Part shown: positions 1-8,048 of the stretch, piece by piece | Position numbering within the stretch: position 1 is the first letter of the stretch | How the letters are laid out: each line of letters begins with the position of its first letter | DNA from: Anaeromicropila populeti | GTDB taxonomy: Bacteria > Bacillota > Clostridia > Lachnospirales > Lachnospiraceae | Assembly: GCF_900112775.1 (NCBI RefSeq) | Contig: NZ_FOYZ01000003.1 | Coordinates: forward strand, 313,494-377,493 | Length of the DNA: 64,000 nt | Direction: 5' to 3' | The notes under the pieces: model-generated | Told to the model about the DNA's origin: nothing | Database searches by the model: none | Seen by the model: only the letters and a program-made list of their open reading frames with translations | Made by a program: the position numbers and the translations under genes

Positions 1-539
1 ATATTCCCATTTTCATCAGTAAATTCACTTACCTTCCCACAAGGAGCATATTTTAAATGTTGCTCACCCTGTTCTGCATTTACTGTCTGAATAAGTCTGT
101 TTCGATTATCATACTCACTGGTAATTATATTTCCATTTCCATCTTGTATGCTAAGCATATTACTATTGCCATCGTAAGTTGCCTCTTCTGTTGTTCCATC
201 TGGATGTATTACTTCTATTATATTTCCTTGAATATTATACTTGTACTGCGTTACATTTCCATTTACATCTGTTTCCTTAATTTTGTTTCCTAACAAATCG
301 TACTCATAGGACTCCACATTATCAGCTTCATCTTTATAGCTTATTAATTGCCCACAAGAATCAAACGTATATTCTTTGGTTGCACCTAGAGGATTTATTT
401 CTTTTATCAGTTTTCCATTATTGTCATATTCATAAGTTGTCGTATTTCCTCTTTCATCTGTTGTTGAAGCCAATTGATTTATGTCATTATAAGTATATGT
501 TTTTCTTATTCTTTTATAAACAACTCTACCATGGAAACG
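1..539 (-). pseudogene. RHS/YD-repeat protein fragment, 5'-truncated, continues left of the window
   Basis: Read on the minus strand, the frame from 539 down to 1 is open and encodes typical RHS/YD repeats: Tyr-Asp/Asn pairs followed by GN or GK turns, such as TTYEYDNNGKLIKE and ESYEYDLLGNKIKE, about every 20 residues. The frame is closed upstream by TGA at 540-542. No ATG or GTG with a ribosome binding site follows; the first possible start is a TTG well inside the repeats. The rest of the gene, including any C-terminal toxin, lies beyond the left edge. I read it as a broken or displaced RHS gene, though an orphan module that depends on recombination is possible. The repeat family is clear; the pseudogene status is inference. 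Confidence 0.7.
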
Positions 540-572
540 TCAGGTAATACAGCCCCTGACATTCCCATGGTA
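527..572 (-). terminator. 18-bp hairpin downstream of ptsI
   Basis: Arms 527-544 and 555-572 form an uninterrupted 18-bp stem in minus-strand RNA, using two G-U pairs that would be A-C mismatches in plus-strand RNA. This suggests the structure acts in the transcript leaving ptsI. The tail is only weakly U-rich, so it could be a terminator or an RNA-stabilising 3' hairpin. It overlaps the broken end of the RHS frame. Confidence 0.45.
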
Positions 573-625
573 TTTTATTAGACAACATTCTATTAAAAGT
601 AACTTTTTTCTAAATTAAAAATATT

Positions 626-2287
626 TTACATGCACCAACCTAATTTGTCAACAATTTCTCCTACATTTGTCTCTCTTATCCTTTTTCGTAATGGCAATAT
701 TCTAGACGGTGAAACAGATAATTCATCAATTCCGATTGACAGGAAAAATTCCGTCATCTCCAGGTCTGCTCCCAGCTCTCCGCAGATTCCAATCCAGATT
801 CCTGCCTTATGAGCATTATCAGCAGTCATTTTAATCATTCTTAGAATGGCTGGATGATGTGGGTCATAAAAATCATCCAGTTTGGGATTTTGCCGATCAA
901 TTGCCTCCGTATACTGTGTCAAATCATTTGTTCCAACACTAAAGAAATCCACTTCCTTCGCAAGACAGTCACTAATCATCACCGCTGCCGGAGTCTCAAT
1001 CATAATGCCCTGTTCCATCTCTTTATCAAAAGGAATGTTCTGGCTGGTCAACTCCTCCTTTACTTCTGCCACAATCTCTTTAATCTGCTTTATTTCATTA
1101 AGAGATATAATCATAGGATACATTACAGCGATTTTCCCATAGACACCTGCTCGGAAAATTGCTCTCAGCTGTGTTTTAAAAATGTCCTTCTGCGTAAGAC
1201 AGATACGGATAGCACGATAGCCCAATGCTGGATTTTCCTCCTGATCCATGTTAAAATATGCAGCCTGCTTATCTGCACCGATATCCAGTGTTCTAATGAT
1301 AACACGCTTTCCTGCCATCATTTCTGCTGCCATTTTGTATACAGCAAATTGTTCTTCCTCTGTTGGATAGGTGTCCTTTTCCAAATATAAGAATTCACTT
1401 CTGAACAAACCAATTCCACCGGCATCATTTTTTAGAACACTACCAATATCACCTACATTTCCAATATTGGCATATACAAGAACCTTCTGTCCATCTAACG
1501 TAATATTTTCTTTTCCCTTTAACTCCTCAAGCAGCTTCTGTTTTTCCTGTAAATCCTTTAACTTGCTCTCCATGACAGCTAACAGTTCACTTTCTGGCTC
1601 AATAAATATTTTTCCTTCAAATCCATCTACCGCTGCAAGCTTTCCATTCAGTTCCTTATCCAGTGTAATGTTTGTACAAACTATCGCAGGAATGTTCATA
1701 GTTTTTGCCAAAATAGCTGTGTGGGAATTTACGGAGCCATTCACTAAAATAAAAGCAAGTACTTTTTCCTTATCAAGCTGAACTGTCTCACTAGGAGCAA
1801 GATCATCTGCCAGAATAATCACTGGTTCATCCGATACTCCTGCCATTGTACTGTCCTTCCCTAATAAGATAGAAATAACACGTTCTGAAATATCCTTCAC
1901 ATCAGCAGAGCGTGCCTGCATATATTCATCATCCATAGAAGCAAACATTTTTGCAAAATTATCGCAGGTTTCAGCCACCGCATATTCTGCATTTACCTCT
2001 TGTTTCCTAATAATACTTTCGACAGATTCCACATAATCTGTATCCTCCAGCATCATTTGATGAATTTCAAAAATGGCAGCATTTGCTTCTCCAACTTCAT
2101 TTACAGCTTTTTCATATAAATCTTGAAGCTGCTTTTTTGCTTCTGCCTGTGCATGGTAAAACCTGTCCATCTCCGCATCTGCATCCTGGATTCTAATTCG
2201 TTTTACCTGATGCTCCCCCTTTTGGTAGACACTGATTTTTCCAATTGCAATTCCACCAAAGGCACTTTTCCCAACAGCCGTTTTCAC
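626..2287 (-). CDS. ptsI: Phosphoenolpyruvate-protein phosphotransferase (PTS enzyme I)
   Basis: Enzyme I takes phosphate from PEP and passes it to HPr, feeding all PTS permeases in the cytoplasm. At 553 residues it is near the usual 570. The phosphorylated histidine is His189, in NGSVNSHTAILAK, the same position as in the E. coli enzyme although the family consensus before it is RTS rather than VNS. The C-terminal PEP-binding barrel shows SVGTNDLTQY and the catalytic-Cys motif GICGELGAD. The start is GTG at 2287 with AGGAGG seven bases upstream. It is the last gene of the fructose operon, 32 bases after fruA. No ptsH (HPr) gene is present in the window. Confidence 0.97.
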   Translation of the reverse strand: MKTAVGKSAFGGIAIGKISVYQKGEHQVKRIRIQDADAEMDRFYHAQAEAKKQLQDLYEKAVNEVGEANAAIFEIHQMMLEDTDYVESVESIIRKQEVNAEYAVAETCDNFAKMFASMDDEYMQARSADVKDISERVISILLGKDSTMAGVSDEPVIILADDLAPSETVQLDKEKVLAFILVNGSVNSHTAILAKTMNIPAIVCTNITLDKELNGKLAAVDGFEGKIFIEPESELLAVMESKLKDLQEKQKLLEELKGKENITLDGQKVLVYANIGNVGDIGSVLKNDAGGIGLFRSEFLYLEKDTYPTEEEQFAVYKMAAEMMAGKRVIIRTLDIGADKQAAYFNMDQEENPALGYRAIRICLTQKDIFKTQLRAIFRAGVYGKIAVMYPMIISLNEIKQIKEIVAEVKEELTSQNIPFDKEMEQGIMIETPAAVMISDCLAKEVDFFSVGTNDLTQYTEAIDRQNPKLDDFYDPHHPAILRMIKMTADNAHKAGIWIGICGELGADLEMTEFFLSIGIDELSVSPSRILPLRKRIRETNVGEIVDKLGWCM

Positions 2288-2319
2288 AACAATTCCTCCT
2301 GTCCTATACTTTTTCCTAT

Positions 2320-4221
2320 TTATTCCTCAACTGGTTTCTTCAATAATCCAAGCATAACAGCCCCTACTACTGTACCAATTACTAATGCCAGCAAATATAA
2401 TAACGCATTACCTACTACTGGGAATACAAAGATACCACCATGAGGTGCCATCAGTGTACAGCCAAATGCCATTGAAAGCGCTCCTGCTATCGCAGAACCT
2501 ACAATACAGGATGGTAATACTCTAAGAGGATCTGCTGCTGCAAATGGAATAGCACCTTCTGAAATAAATGCCAGTCCCATTACAAAGTTTGTTGGTCCAG
2601 ATTTTCTTTCTTCTCTTGTGAACTTGTTTTTAAATAATAATGTTGCCAGAGCAATAATACAAGGAGGCACCATACCACCAACCATAACGGCTGCCATAAT
2701 TGCGTAATTTCCTGCTGCAATAGAAGCTGTACCAAAGACATAGGCTGCCTTGTTTACTGGTCCACCTAAATCCACAGACATCATTCCACCTAACACCATA
2801 CCCAAAATAATTTTGCTTGTATTGTTCATTCCTAATAAACCGTTGTTCATCAAAGTGTTTAATGCTCCTACTGGAGGCTCAACAATAAATACCATAACAG
2901 TTCCTACTATTAAGATACCAAATAACGGATATAACAATACTGGTTTTAAACCATCTAATGCTTCTGGAAGACCTTCAAATATTTTTCTCAATAATACAAT
3001 TGTATATCCAGCCAAAAAGCCAGCAACTAAGGCTCCTAAAAACCCAGAACTTCCACTAGCGGCAATAGAACCACCTACAAACCCTAAAGCAAGACCTGGT
3101 CTGTCAGCTATACTCAAAGCAATGAAGCCTGCCAAAATAGGAAGCATAAATTTAAATGCAGTACCGCCGATTGTCATAAAAAATGCTGCATATTTGGTGA
3201 TAGAACCAAAACTTGACCGAACCTCAGGATCCAAGGCGGACATATCAATTAACATACTGTCTATTAAAAATGCAATGGCAATTAAAATTCCTCCGCCTAC
3301 TACAAAAGGAAGCATATGGGATACACCACTCATTAAATGCTTGTAAATGGAATGACCGACACTTCCACTGCCAGCAGATGCTCCTTCCTCCGAGGAACCA
3401 GCCTTCGCAAGATAAACTGGTACATTTCCACTCATTGCCCGTTTCACCAATTCCTCTGCTTTATTGATTCCATCAGAAACCTGACATTCAATCAGTTTCT
3501 TTCCGTTAAATCTTCCCATAGGCACCTTTGTATCAGCTGCCACAATAATACAATCTGCTTCAGCAATTTCAGCATCTGTTAAAACATTTTTAGCTCCTCC
3601 CGATCCTCTTGTCTCAACCTTTATGCTGCATCCTAATGCGCCAGCCTTTTTCTCTAATGCTTCTGCTGCCATATACGTGTGGGCAATCCCTGTTGGGCAA
3701 GCTGTAACAGCCAGGATTTTGCAACTATTCTGATTATTATACGAAATCACTTTACTTTGTCCACCTTCCTCATCAAAGCTGTCGATTATTTTCAAAAACT
3801 CATCTACTGATTTTGCATTTCTTAACTTCCTTGTGAAATCATCGTTCATCATTAAAACAGACAATTTACTCAACACGTCAAGATGAACATTATCTTTTGT
3901 ATTTGGCGCTGCTATCAAAAAGATAATATGAACAGGTTCACCATCCAGCGATTCAAAATCAACACCATTTTTTATAACCATGGCTGCAAGACCTGGTTTT
4001 AAAACAGCATCCCCCTTTCCATGAGGAATTGCAATTCCTTCACCAATCCCTGTTGTTCCTTCTTCCTCTCTGGCATAAACCTTTTTACGGTAAGCTTCCT
4101 TATCCTTTAGCTTTCCTGATGCTGCCATTAAATCAATTACTTTGTCAAGGGCTTCCTTCTTTGTTGACACCCTTCCATTCAATTCAATGCTTCTTTTGTC
4201 CAGCAGATCTGTAATTCTCAT
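2320..4221 (-). CDS. fruA: PTS fructose transporter subunit EIIABC
   Basis: This 633-residue permease imports fructose as fructose 1-phosphate. The order is EIIA (1-150, phosphorylated His67 in GIAIPHGKG), EIIB (about 166-265, phosphocysteine Cys175 in AVTACPTGIAHT) and membrane EIIC (about 290-630, many hydrophobic segments). The track start TTG at 4227 is replaced by ATG at 4221, which has AGGAGG eight bases upstream. fruK lies immediately upstream and would phosphorylate the product; ptsI follows. The family is certain; fructose rather than another ketose is inferred from the fruK neighbour. Confidence 0.95.
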   Translation of the reverse strand: MRITDLLDKRSIELNGRVSTKKEALDKVIDLMAASGKLKDKEAYRKKVYAREEEGTTGIGEGIAIPHGKGDAVLKPGLAAMVIKNGVDFESLDGEPVHIIFLIAAPNTKDNVHLDVLSKLSVLMMNDDFTRKLRNAKSVDEFLKIIDSFDEEGGQSKVISYNNQNSCKILAVTACPTGIAHTYMAAEALEKKAGALGCSIKVETRGSGGAKNVLTDAEIAEADCIIVAADTKVPMGRFNGKKLIECQVSDGINKAEELVKRAMSGNVPVYLAKAGSSEEGASAGSGSVGHSIYKHLMSGVSHMLPFVVGGGILIAIAFLIDSMLIDMSALDPEVRSSFGSITKYAAFFMTIGGTAFKFMLPILAGFIALSIADRPGLALGFVGGSIAASGSSGFLGALVAGFLAGYTIVLLRKIFEGLPEALDGLKPVLLYPLFGILIVGTVMVFIVEPPVGALNTLMNNGLLGMNNTSKIILGMVLGGMMSVDLGGPVNKAAYVFGTASIAAGNYAIMAAVMVGGMVPPCIIALATLLFKNKFTREERKSGPTNFVMGLAFISEGAIPFAAADPLRVLPSCIVGSAIAGALSMAFGCTLMAPHGGIFVFPVVGNALLYLLALVIGTVVGAVMLGLLKKPVEE

Positions 4222-4240
4222 AATCAAAACCTCCTCTGTA

Positions 4241-5143
4241 CTATAATGTCTGATAAACTGCCTCGACTTCTGACTTGGTTGCTAATTGTGCTGAAAATGC
4301 GCTGGCACTTCCAGCAGAAATTCCCATTTTAAAAGCATGTTGATAATCCCCTTGATCTAAGTAGCCTGTCAAAAAACCTGCTACCATAGAATCTCCTGCA
4401 CCTACAGAATTTATTACTTTTCCTTTTGGCGCAGGACTTTCATAAACACATCCATCCTCTCCAAGAAAAATTGCACCATCTCCAGCCATTGAAATCAAGA
4501 CATTTCTTGCACCCATATCCTTCAATTTCTCGCCATAAGCAATGATTTCTTCATTGGTTTTCAACTCCACCCCAAAGATTTCACCTAGCTCATGGTTGTT
4601 AGGTTTTATCAGAAATGGCTTTCTATCTAAAACATTCACCAATAAATCTTTGGTAGCATCCACAACTACCATAACCTTTTTATTCGATACCCTTTTCATA
4701 ATATCTTGATAAATGGAATCTGGAACAGAATTGGGAATGCTTCCTGCCAGAACCAGAATATCTTTGTCTGTTAATTGCTCTAATTTTTCAAACAATTGGT
4801 TTAAATGCTTCTCATGAATGATTGGACCCATTCCATTAATCTCTGTCTCACCATCAGATTTTAATTTTATATTAATTCGTGACATTCCTTCTTGAATTTT
4901 AATAAAATCCGTTGTGCATCCAGCAGCTTTTACATTTTTTTCTATTTCATCACCTGTGAAGCCTGCAATAAAACCTAATGCTGTGCTGGGAATCCCAAGA
5001 TTTTTTAAAACAATGGAAACATTAATTCCTTTTCCTCCCGGAAGCATTTGTTCACTGTCTGTTCGATTTGTTGCATTCAACTTTATCTCCTTAACTCCAA
5101 CAACATAATCCAATGATGGATTAAAAGTTACTGTGTAAATCAT
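4241..5143 (-). CDS. fruK: 1-phosphofructokinase
   Basis: A 300-residue PfkB-family kinase that converts fructose 1-phosphate to fructose 1,6-bisphosphate. The substrate motif PGGKGINVS sits near residue 36 and the catalytic motif NSVGAGDSMVAG near residue 245. ATG at 5143 is preferred over the upstream in-frame codon at 5173 because it has GGAGGT nine bases upstream and gives a 4-base ATGA overlap with the end of fruR, a sign of translational coupling. It forms an operon with fruR, fruA and ptsI. Confidence 0.95.
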   Translation of the reverse strand: MIYTVTFNPSLDYVVGVKEIKLNATNRTDSEQMLPGGKGINVSIVLKNLGIPSTALGFIAGFTGDEIEKNVKAAGCTTDFIKIQEGMSRINIKLKSDGETEINGMGPIIHEKHLNQLFEKLEQLTDKDILVLAGSIPNSVPDSIYQDIMKRVSNKKVMVVVDATKDLLVNVLDRKPFLIKPNNHELGEIFGVELKTNEEIIAYGEKLKDMGARNVLISMAGDGAIFLGEDGCVYESPAPKGKVINSVGAGDSMVAGFLTGYLDQGDYQHAFKMGISAGSASAFSAQLATKSEVEAVYQTL

Positions 5144-5892
5144 TTTGCGTCTACCTCCAGAATATTGGAACAATTTTTATAATTATCATCTTTTACTATT
5201 GTTGTAATCACTTTTGCCCTTGTAAAATCTGCAAATGTAATAGGTGAAAGCTGGTTGAATTTTGAAGAATCCCCAAGTATATAGCCATCCTTACACCTTT
5301 CTAGCGCTGCCTTCTTCACCATTGCTTCATTTAAATCAGGGGTGGTAAAACCAAACTGCCTGCTGATTCCATTTGTTCCAAAAAAACCTTTTGTAAAATT
5401 GTATTTATTCAGATTAAAAACCGCTTCATTTCCTGCAATTGCTTCAGTCGAAGCTTTTACTTCTCCACCAATTATAAAAACCTTGCAGCCAGCTTTTATT
5501 AATTTTCCAGCGTTAGAAATGGAATTTGTTACAAATGTTACCGTTGTTTCTGTGATATAAGGAATCATGGCACCAGTTGTAGTGCCTGCATCTAAATATA
5601 CAAAATCATTTGCTTTAATTAGCTGTGCAGCATATTTCGCAATTTTGTTTTTATCCTCTGCATTCCTGCTTTGTCTGAATTCTACATCATCGTCTTTTGT
5701 ATTATAGTAAGAACTTAATGCAATTGCCCCGCCATGTACCTTAATTAATTTTCCTTGCAGATGCAGGGCAATCAAATCCCTTCGTATTGTGGAGTCTGAT
5801 GCTTCAAAAATCTCCATCAATTCCTGTACTGTTACACTTTTCTTTTCTTCTACAATCCTTATAATCTCCTCAAATCTTTGCTCAGCCAGCAT
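5140..5892 (-). CDS. fruR: DeoR-family fructose operon repressor
   Basis: A 250-residue DeoR regulator. The N-terminal winged helix shows SVTVQELMEIFEASDSTIRRDL at about 19-40, and the C-terminal sugar-phosphate sensor carries DAGTTTGAMIPYI. ATG at 5892 is chosen because GGGGGTGA precedes it; the in-frame codon at 5907 has no ribosome binding site. It is the first gene of the operon and, by family precedent, should bind its own promoter and respond to fructose 1-phosphate. The repeats at the -35 region are the likely operator. Confidence 0.93.
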   Translation of the reverse strand: MLAEQRFEEIIRIVEEKKSVTVQELMEIFEASDSTIRRDLIALHLQGKLIKVHGGAIALSSYYNTKDDDVEFRQSRNAEDKNKIAKYAAQLIKANDFVYLDAGTTTGAMIPYITETTVTFVTNSISNAGKLIKAGCKVFIIGGEVKASTEAIAGNEAVFNLNKYNFTKGFFGTNGISRQFGFTTPDLNEAMVKKAALERCKDGYILGDSSKFNQLSPITFADFTRAKVITTIVKDDNYKNCSNILEVDAK

Positions 5893-5918
5893 AATCTTCA
5901 CCCCCATGTTATGCTCTT

Positions 5919-5947
5919 ATTATATATTCAAAATCAGTCATAGTCAA
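5919..5947 (-). promoter_or_regulatory. Sigma-A promoter of the fruRKA-ptsI operon
   Basis: In the minus sense, TTGACT (5942-5947) and TATAAT (5919-5924) are separated by exactly 17 bases. The -10 ends 26 bases before the fruR ATG, and nothing else lies between. Confidence 0.85.
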
Positions 5948-5972
5948 TCATGTTTCTTCATAAACAGTCATG
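5935..5972 (-). promoter_or_regulatory. Helically phased direct repeats, candidate FruR operator
   Basis: On the plus strand CAGTCATA (5935), CAATCATG (5945), TCTTCATA (5955, partial) and CAGTCATG (5965) start every 10 bases, sharing TCATR. They cover the -35 hexamer of the fru promoter. Ten-base phasing puts all copies on one face of the helix, as in arrays bound cooperatively by DeoR proteins. Binding by FruR is inferred. Confidence 0.6.
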
Positions 5973-5975
5973 ATT

Positions 5976-5998
5976 TTTTTGTGCAATTTGCACAAAAA
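5976..5998. promoter_or_regulatory. Palindrome in the divergent fruR/metallopeptidase spacer
   Basis: An 11-base perfect inverted repeat, TTTTTGTGCAA and TTGCACAAAAA, around a single central T. It could be an operator for either divergent transcription unit. It does not resemble a CcpA cre site, and no binding protein can be named. Confidence 0.4.
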
Positions 5999-6125
5999 TT
6001 AACTTTGGAATTAAAAATAAATGCTACCTTTTATAGTAACAATTCTTTACCGTTATATGAATCCGTCATTTTCATTCAAATTCTTTTACATCATACATAT
6101 AATAATTAATTTTTGAAACTAAGTG

Positions 6126-6134
6126 TGGTATAAT
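6126..6134 (+). promoter_or_regulatory. Extended -10 promoter of the secreted metallopeptidase operon
   Basis: TGGTATAAT at 6126-6134 is an extended -10 element 50 bases before the ATG. No good -35 is present at 17 bases. The gene has a strong AAAGGAGG ribosome binding site. Confidence 0.55.
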
Positions 6135-6184
6135 GATTACTACAAACTTTCGCACAGCGAATGAATTAAAGGAGGAATTTCATT

Positions 6185-8023
6185 ATGAAAAATGGGAAAC
6201 TTTATAGCTTCATTCTTACTTTCCTATTAGTATTTGTAACACTTGATGTTAATATGAGTACTGATCAAAAAATTCAGGCAGCAGAAGAATATGCCGTACG
6301 AGATGCATTTTGTTCTCTTTCTAATTCTTCTGTTAATCGTCTTTCATCGGAACATTTCCAGATTATCTGGGGAAATGCAGATGAAACTGGCACTGTTACA
6401 AGAGATTTTGTACAAGGAAATTTGGAAAATCTGGAATCTATACGTGCATTTTACATCAATGAACTGAACATGAAAGATATTTGTTATTCTCAGACAAATT
6501 CATCACTACAAACAAAATATAAAACAAATGTGTATATTTCCAACACCGGGTTATCGGAAATTGACAGTGACTGGGCTTACATGGGGGTTGACAGCGGCGG
6601 ATTTGGATTTATTGTTCTTCATCCCGGTGCTATGCGGGTTGATCCACCAAGCTGGGTTGTTCCTCATGAACTTGCACATGTTTTCACCTATCATCAAGGC
6701 GGCATTGTTCCATATAAATGGTATGAGGCAGTTGCAAACTGGTTCCGCGATCAATACTTAGGCAGTACCTATTACCGCTATGGGAACACTGTTTATGGAC
6801 CAACCTCGGATTTTTTCCAACCTTTTATATTAAATGACTACTCTTATTTTCCTCACTTAAACAACTGGTATGATGCCTGGCCTATTTTACTGTACATATA
6901 TGAGAATCCAGATAATTTAAACGGTCTTGGTCCAAATCTAATGCATAAGTTATTTGAAACCAAAACAGAGGATACTACTTATTTCGCTACAATAGAGCGT
7001 CTTTCTGGCGTATCCATTAAAGAGATTCTAGGGAATTTGTCCAGACGACTGGTTACTATGGATTTTCAGCGCCAGAACAGTTATCTGACCTACTATGCAG
7101 AAACTCTTTCCAATCAAGAAAATGCTTCAAAAATTTATACTACATTAAACTCCAGCAGTGACGGCTGGCTGACAGTTCCTTCTGATCGTGCTCCACAGCA
7201 AGGTGGTTACAATATTGTCCCATTAAATGTCGACCTCTCTGCTAAAAAAGTAATTGTAAATTTTCAAGGTACTACAAGTGCAGCTGGTGCTGACTGGAGA
7301 GTTAGTTTAGTTACAAAAACAAATTCTGGTGACACAAGATATTCTACTCTATGGAACTCTGGAGCAAACTCCATTTCCTTACAGGGAGATGAGACAGCTG
7401 TCTATTTAGTAGTGACAGCCACTCCTAATACCATGCAAGATTTACCAGTTGAAAGCTTAAGTGATGCAGGAACAAAGTATCCATACAAAATTAAGGTCAG
7501 TGTTTCTTATCAAAGTAATACAACTCCTACTCCCGTTGTAACACCGACTCCTGTTGTGACTCCTACTCCTGTTGTGACTCCAACTCCTGTTGTGACTCCT
7601 ACTCCCGTTGTGACTCCTACTCCACAGGCAACAGCTAATCCTTCTTCACAGCCAGTTGTAACAGTAAACACTAATGCATCGGGAACAGTCCGTCAGGAAT
7701 ACACGATTACAGCTCCTCAAAATGCAAGTATTGATTTATCGAATTTAAAGCTTCGCTACTATTACAGTGCCGACAATATAAAAACCCAGCAGTTCTGGTG
7801 TGACAACGCGGCAATTAGTTATACACAGGCACCATGGTACGTTAATTATCCATCGAAAAATGTGACAGCTGACTTCAAAAATGGTTACATTGAGATTAGT
7901 TTTTCAGAAGCTCTTGAATTGGACTCTTCTGGTACTTTAAAATTAGCCATTCGATTTAACAATGCAGACTGGTCTAATTATGAAAATTTTCAAGAAGGCG
8001 GTCTTGACATCGTTTATAACTAA
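6185..8023 (+). CDS. Secreted HELAH metallopeptidase-like protein with Thr-Pro linker and CBM3-like domain
   Basis: A 612-residue exported protein with an N-terminal signal peptide (1-33). The catalytic-type domain (about 55-430) carries a zinc HExxH motif, HELAH at 161-165, and a candidate third ligand Glu181 in WYEAVANWF. The opening SSEHFQIIWG resembles DUF6055-type proteins, but I cannot confirm that. A TPTPVV repeat linker (about 448-480) joins it to a C-terminal domain (about 492-612) with hallmarks of cellulose-binding CBM3: LKLRYYYS, WYVNYPSKNVTA and LAIRFNNADWSNY. It probably acts outside the cell on a cellulose-attached substrate. An AAA+ gene follows 25 bases later with its own ribosome binding site. 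Confidence 0.75.
   Translation: MKNGKLYSFILTFLLVFVTLDVNMSTDQKIQAAEEYAVRDAFCSLSNSSVNRLSSEHFQIIWGNADETGTVTRDFVQGNLENLESIRAFYINELNMKDICYSQTNSSLQTKYKTNVYISNTGLSEIDSDWAYMGVDSGGFGFIVLHPGAMRVDPPSWVVPHELAHVFTYHQGGIVPYKWYEAVANWFRDQYLGSTYYRYGNTVYGPTSDFFQPFILNDYSYFPHLNNWYDAWPILLYIYENPDNLNGLGPNLMHKLFETKTEDTTYFATIERLSGVSIKEILGNLSRRLVTMDFQRQNSYLTYYAETLSNQENASKIYTTLNSSSDGWLTVPSDRAPQQGGYNIVPLNVDLSAKKVIVNFQGTTSAAGADWRVSLVTKTNSGDTRYSTLWNSGANSISLQGDETAVYLVVTATPNTMQDLPVESLSDAGTKYPYKIKVSVSYQSNTTPTPVVTPTPVVTPTPVVTPTPVVTPTPVVTPTPQATANPSSQPVVTVNTNASGTVRQEYTITAPQNASIDLSNLKLRYYYSADNIKTQQFWCDNAAISYTQAPWYVNYPSKNVTADFKNGYIEISFSEALELDSSGTLKLAIRFNNADWSNYENFQEGGLDIVYN
7526..7624 (+). repeat. Thr-Pro linker repeat (about five 18-bp units), diverged
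   Basis: About five copies of an 18-base unit coding TPTPVV. The third codon positions vary (cct/ccg/cca, ccc/cct, gta/gtg), so the array is older or less homogenised than the matching linker in the GH5 gene at 42150. Confidence 0.85.
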
Positions 8024-8048
8024 ATTAAAATGGAGGTAATGTAACATA

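Noticed and set aside
854-1390. 178-codon plus-strand frame opposite ptsI
   Set aside because: Antisense shadow; ptsI is certain from its motifs.
2750-3346. 198-codon plus-strand frame opposite fruA
   Set aside because: Antisense shadow of a membrane-protein gene; low-complexity Pro/Ile/Lys composition and no ribosome binding site.
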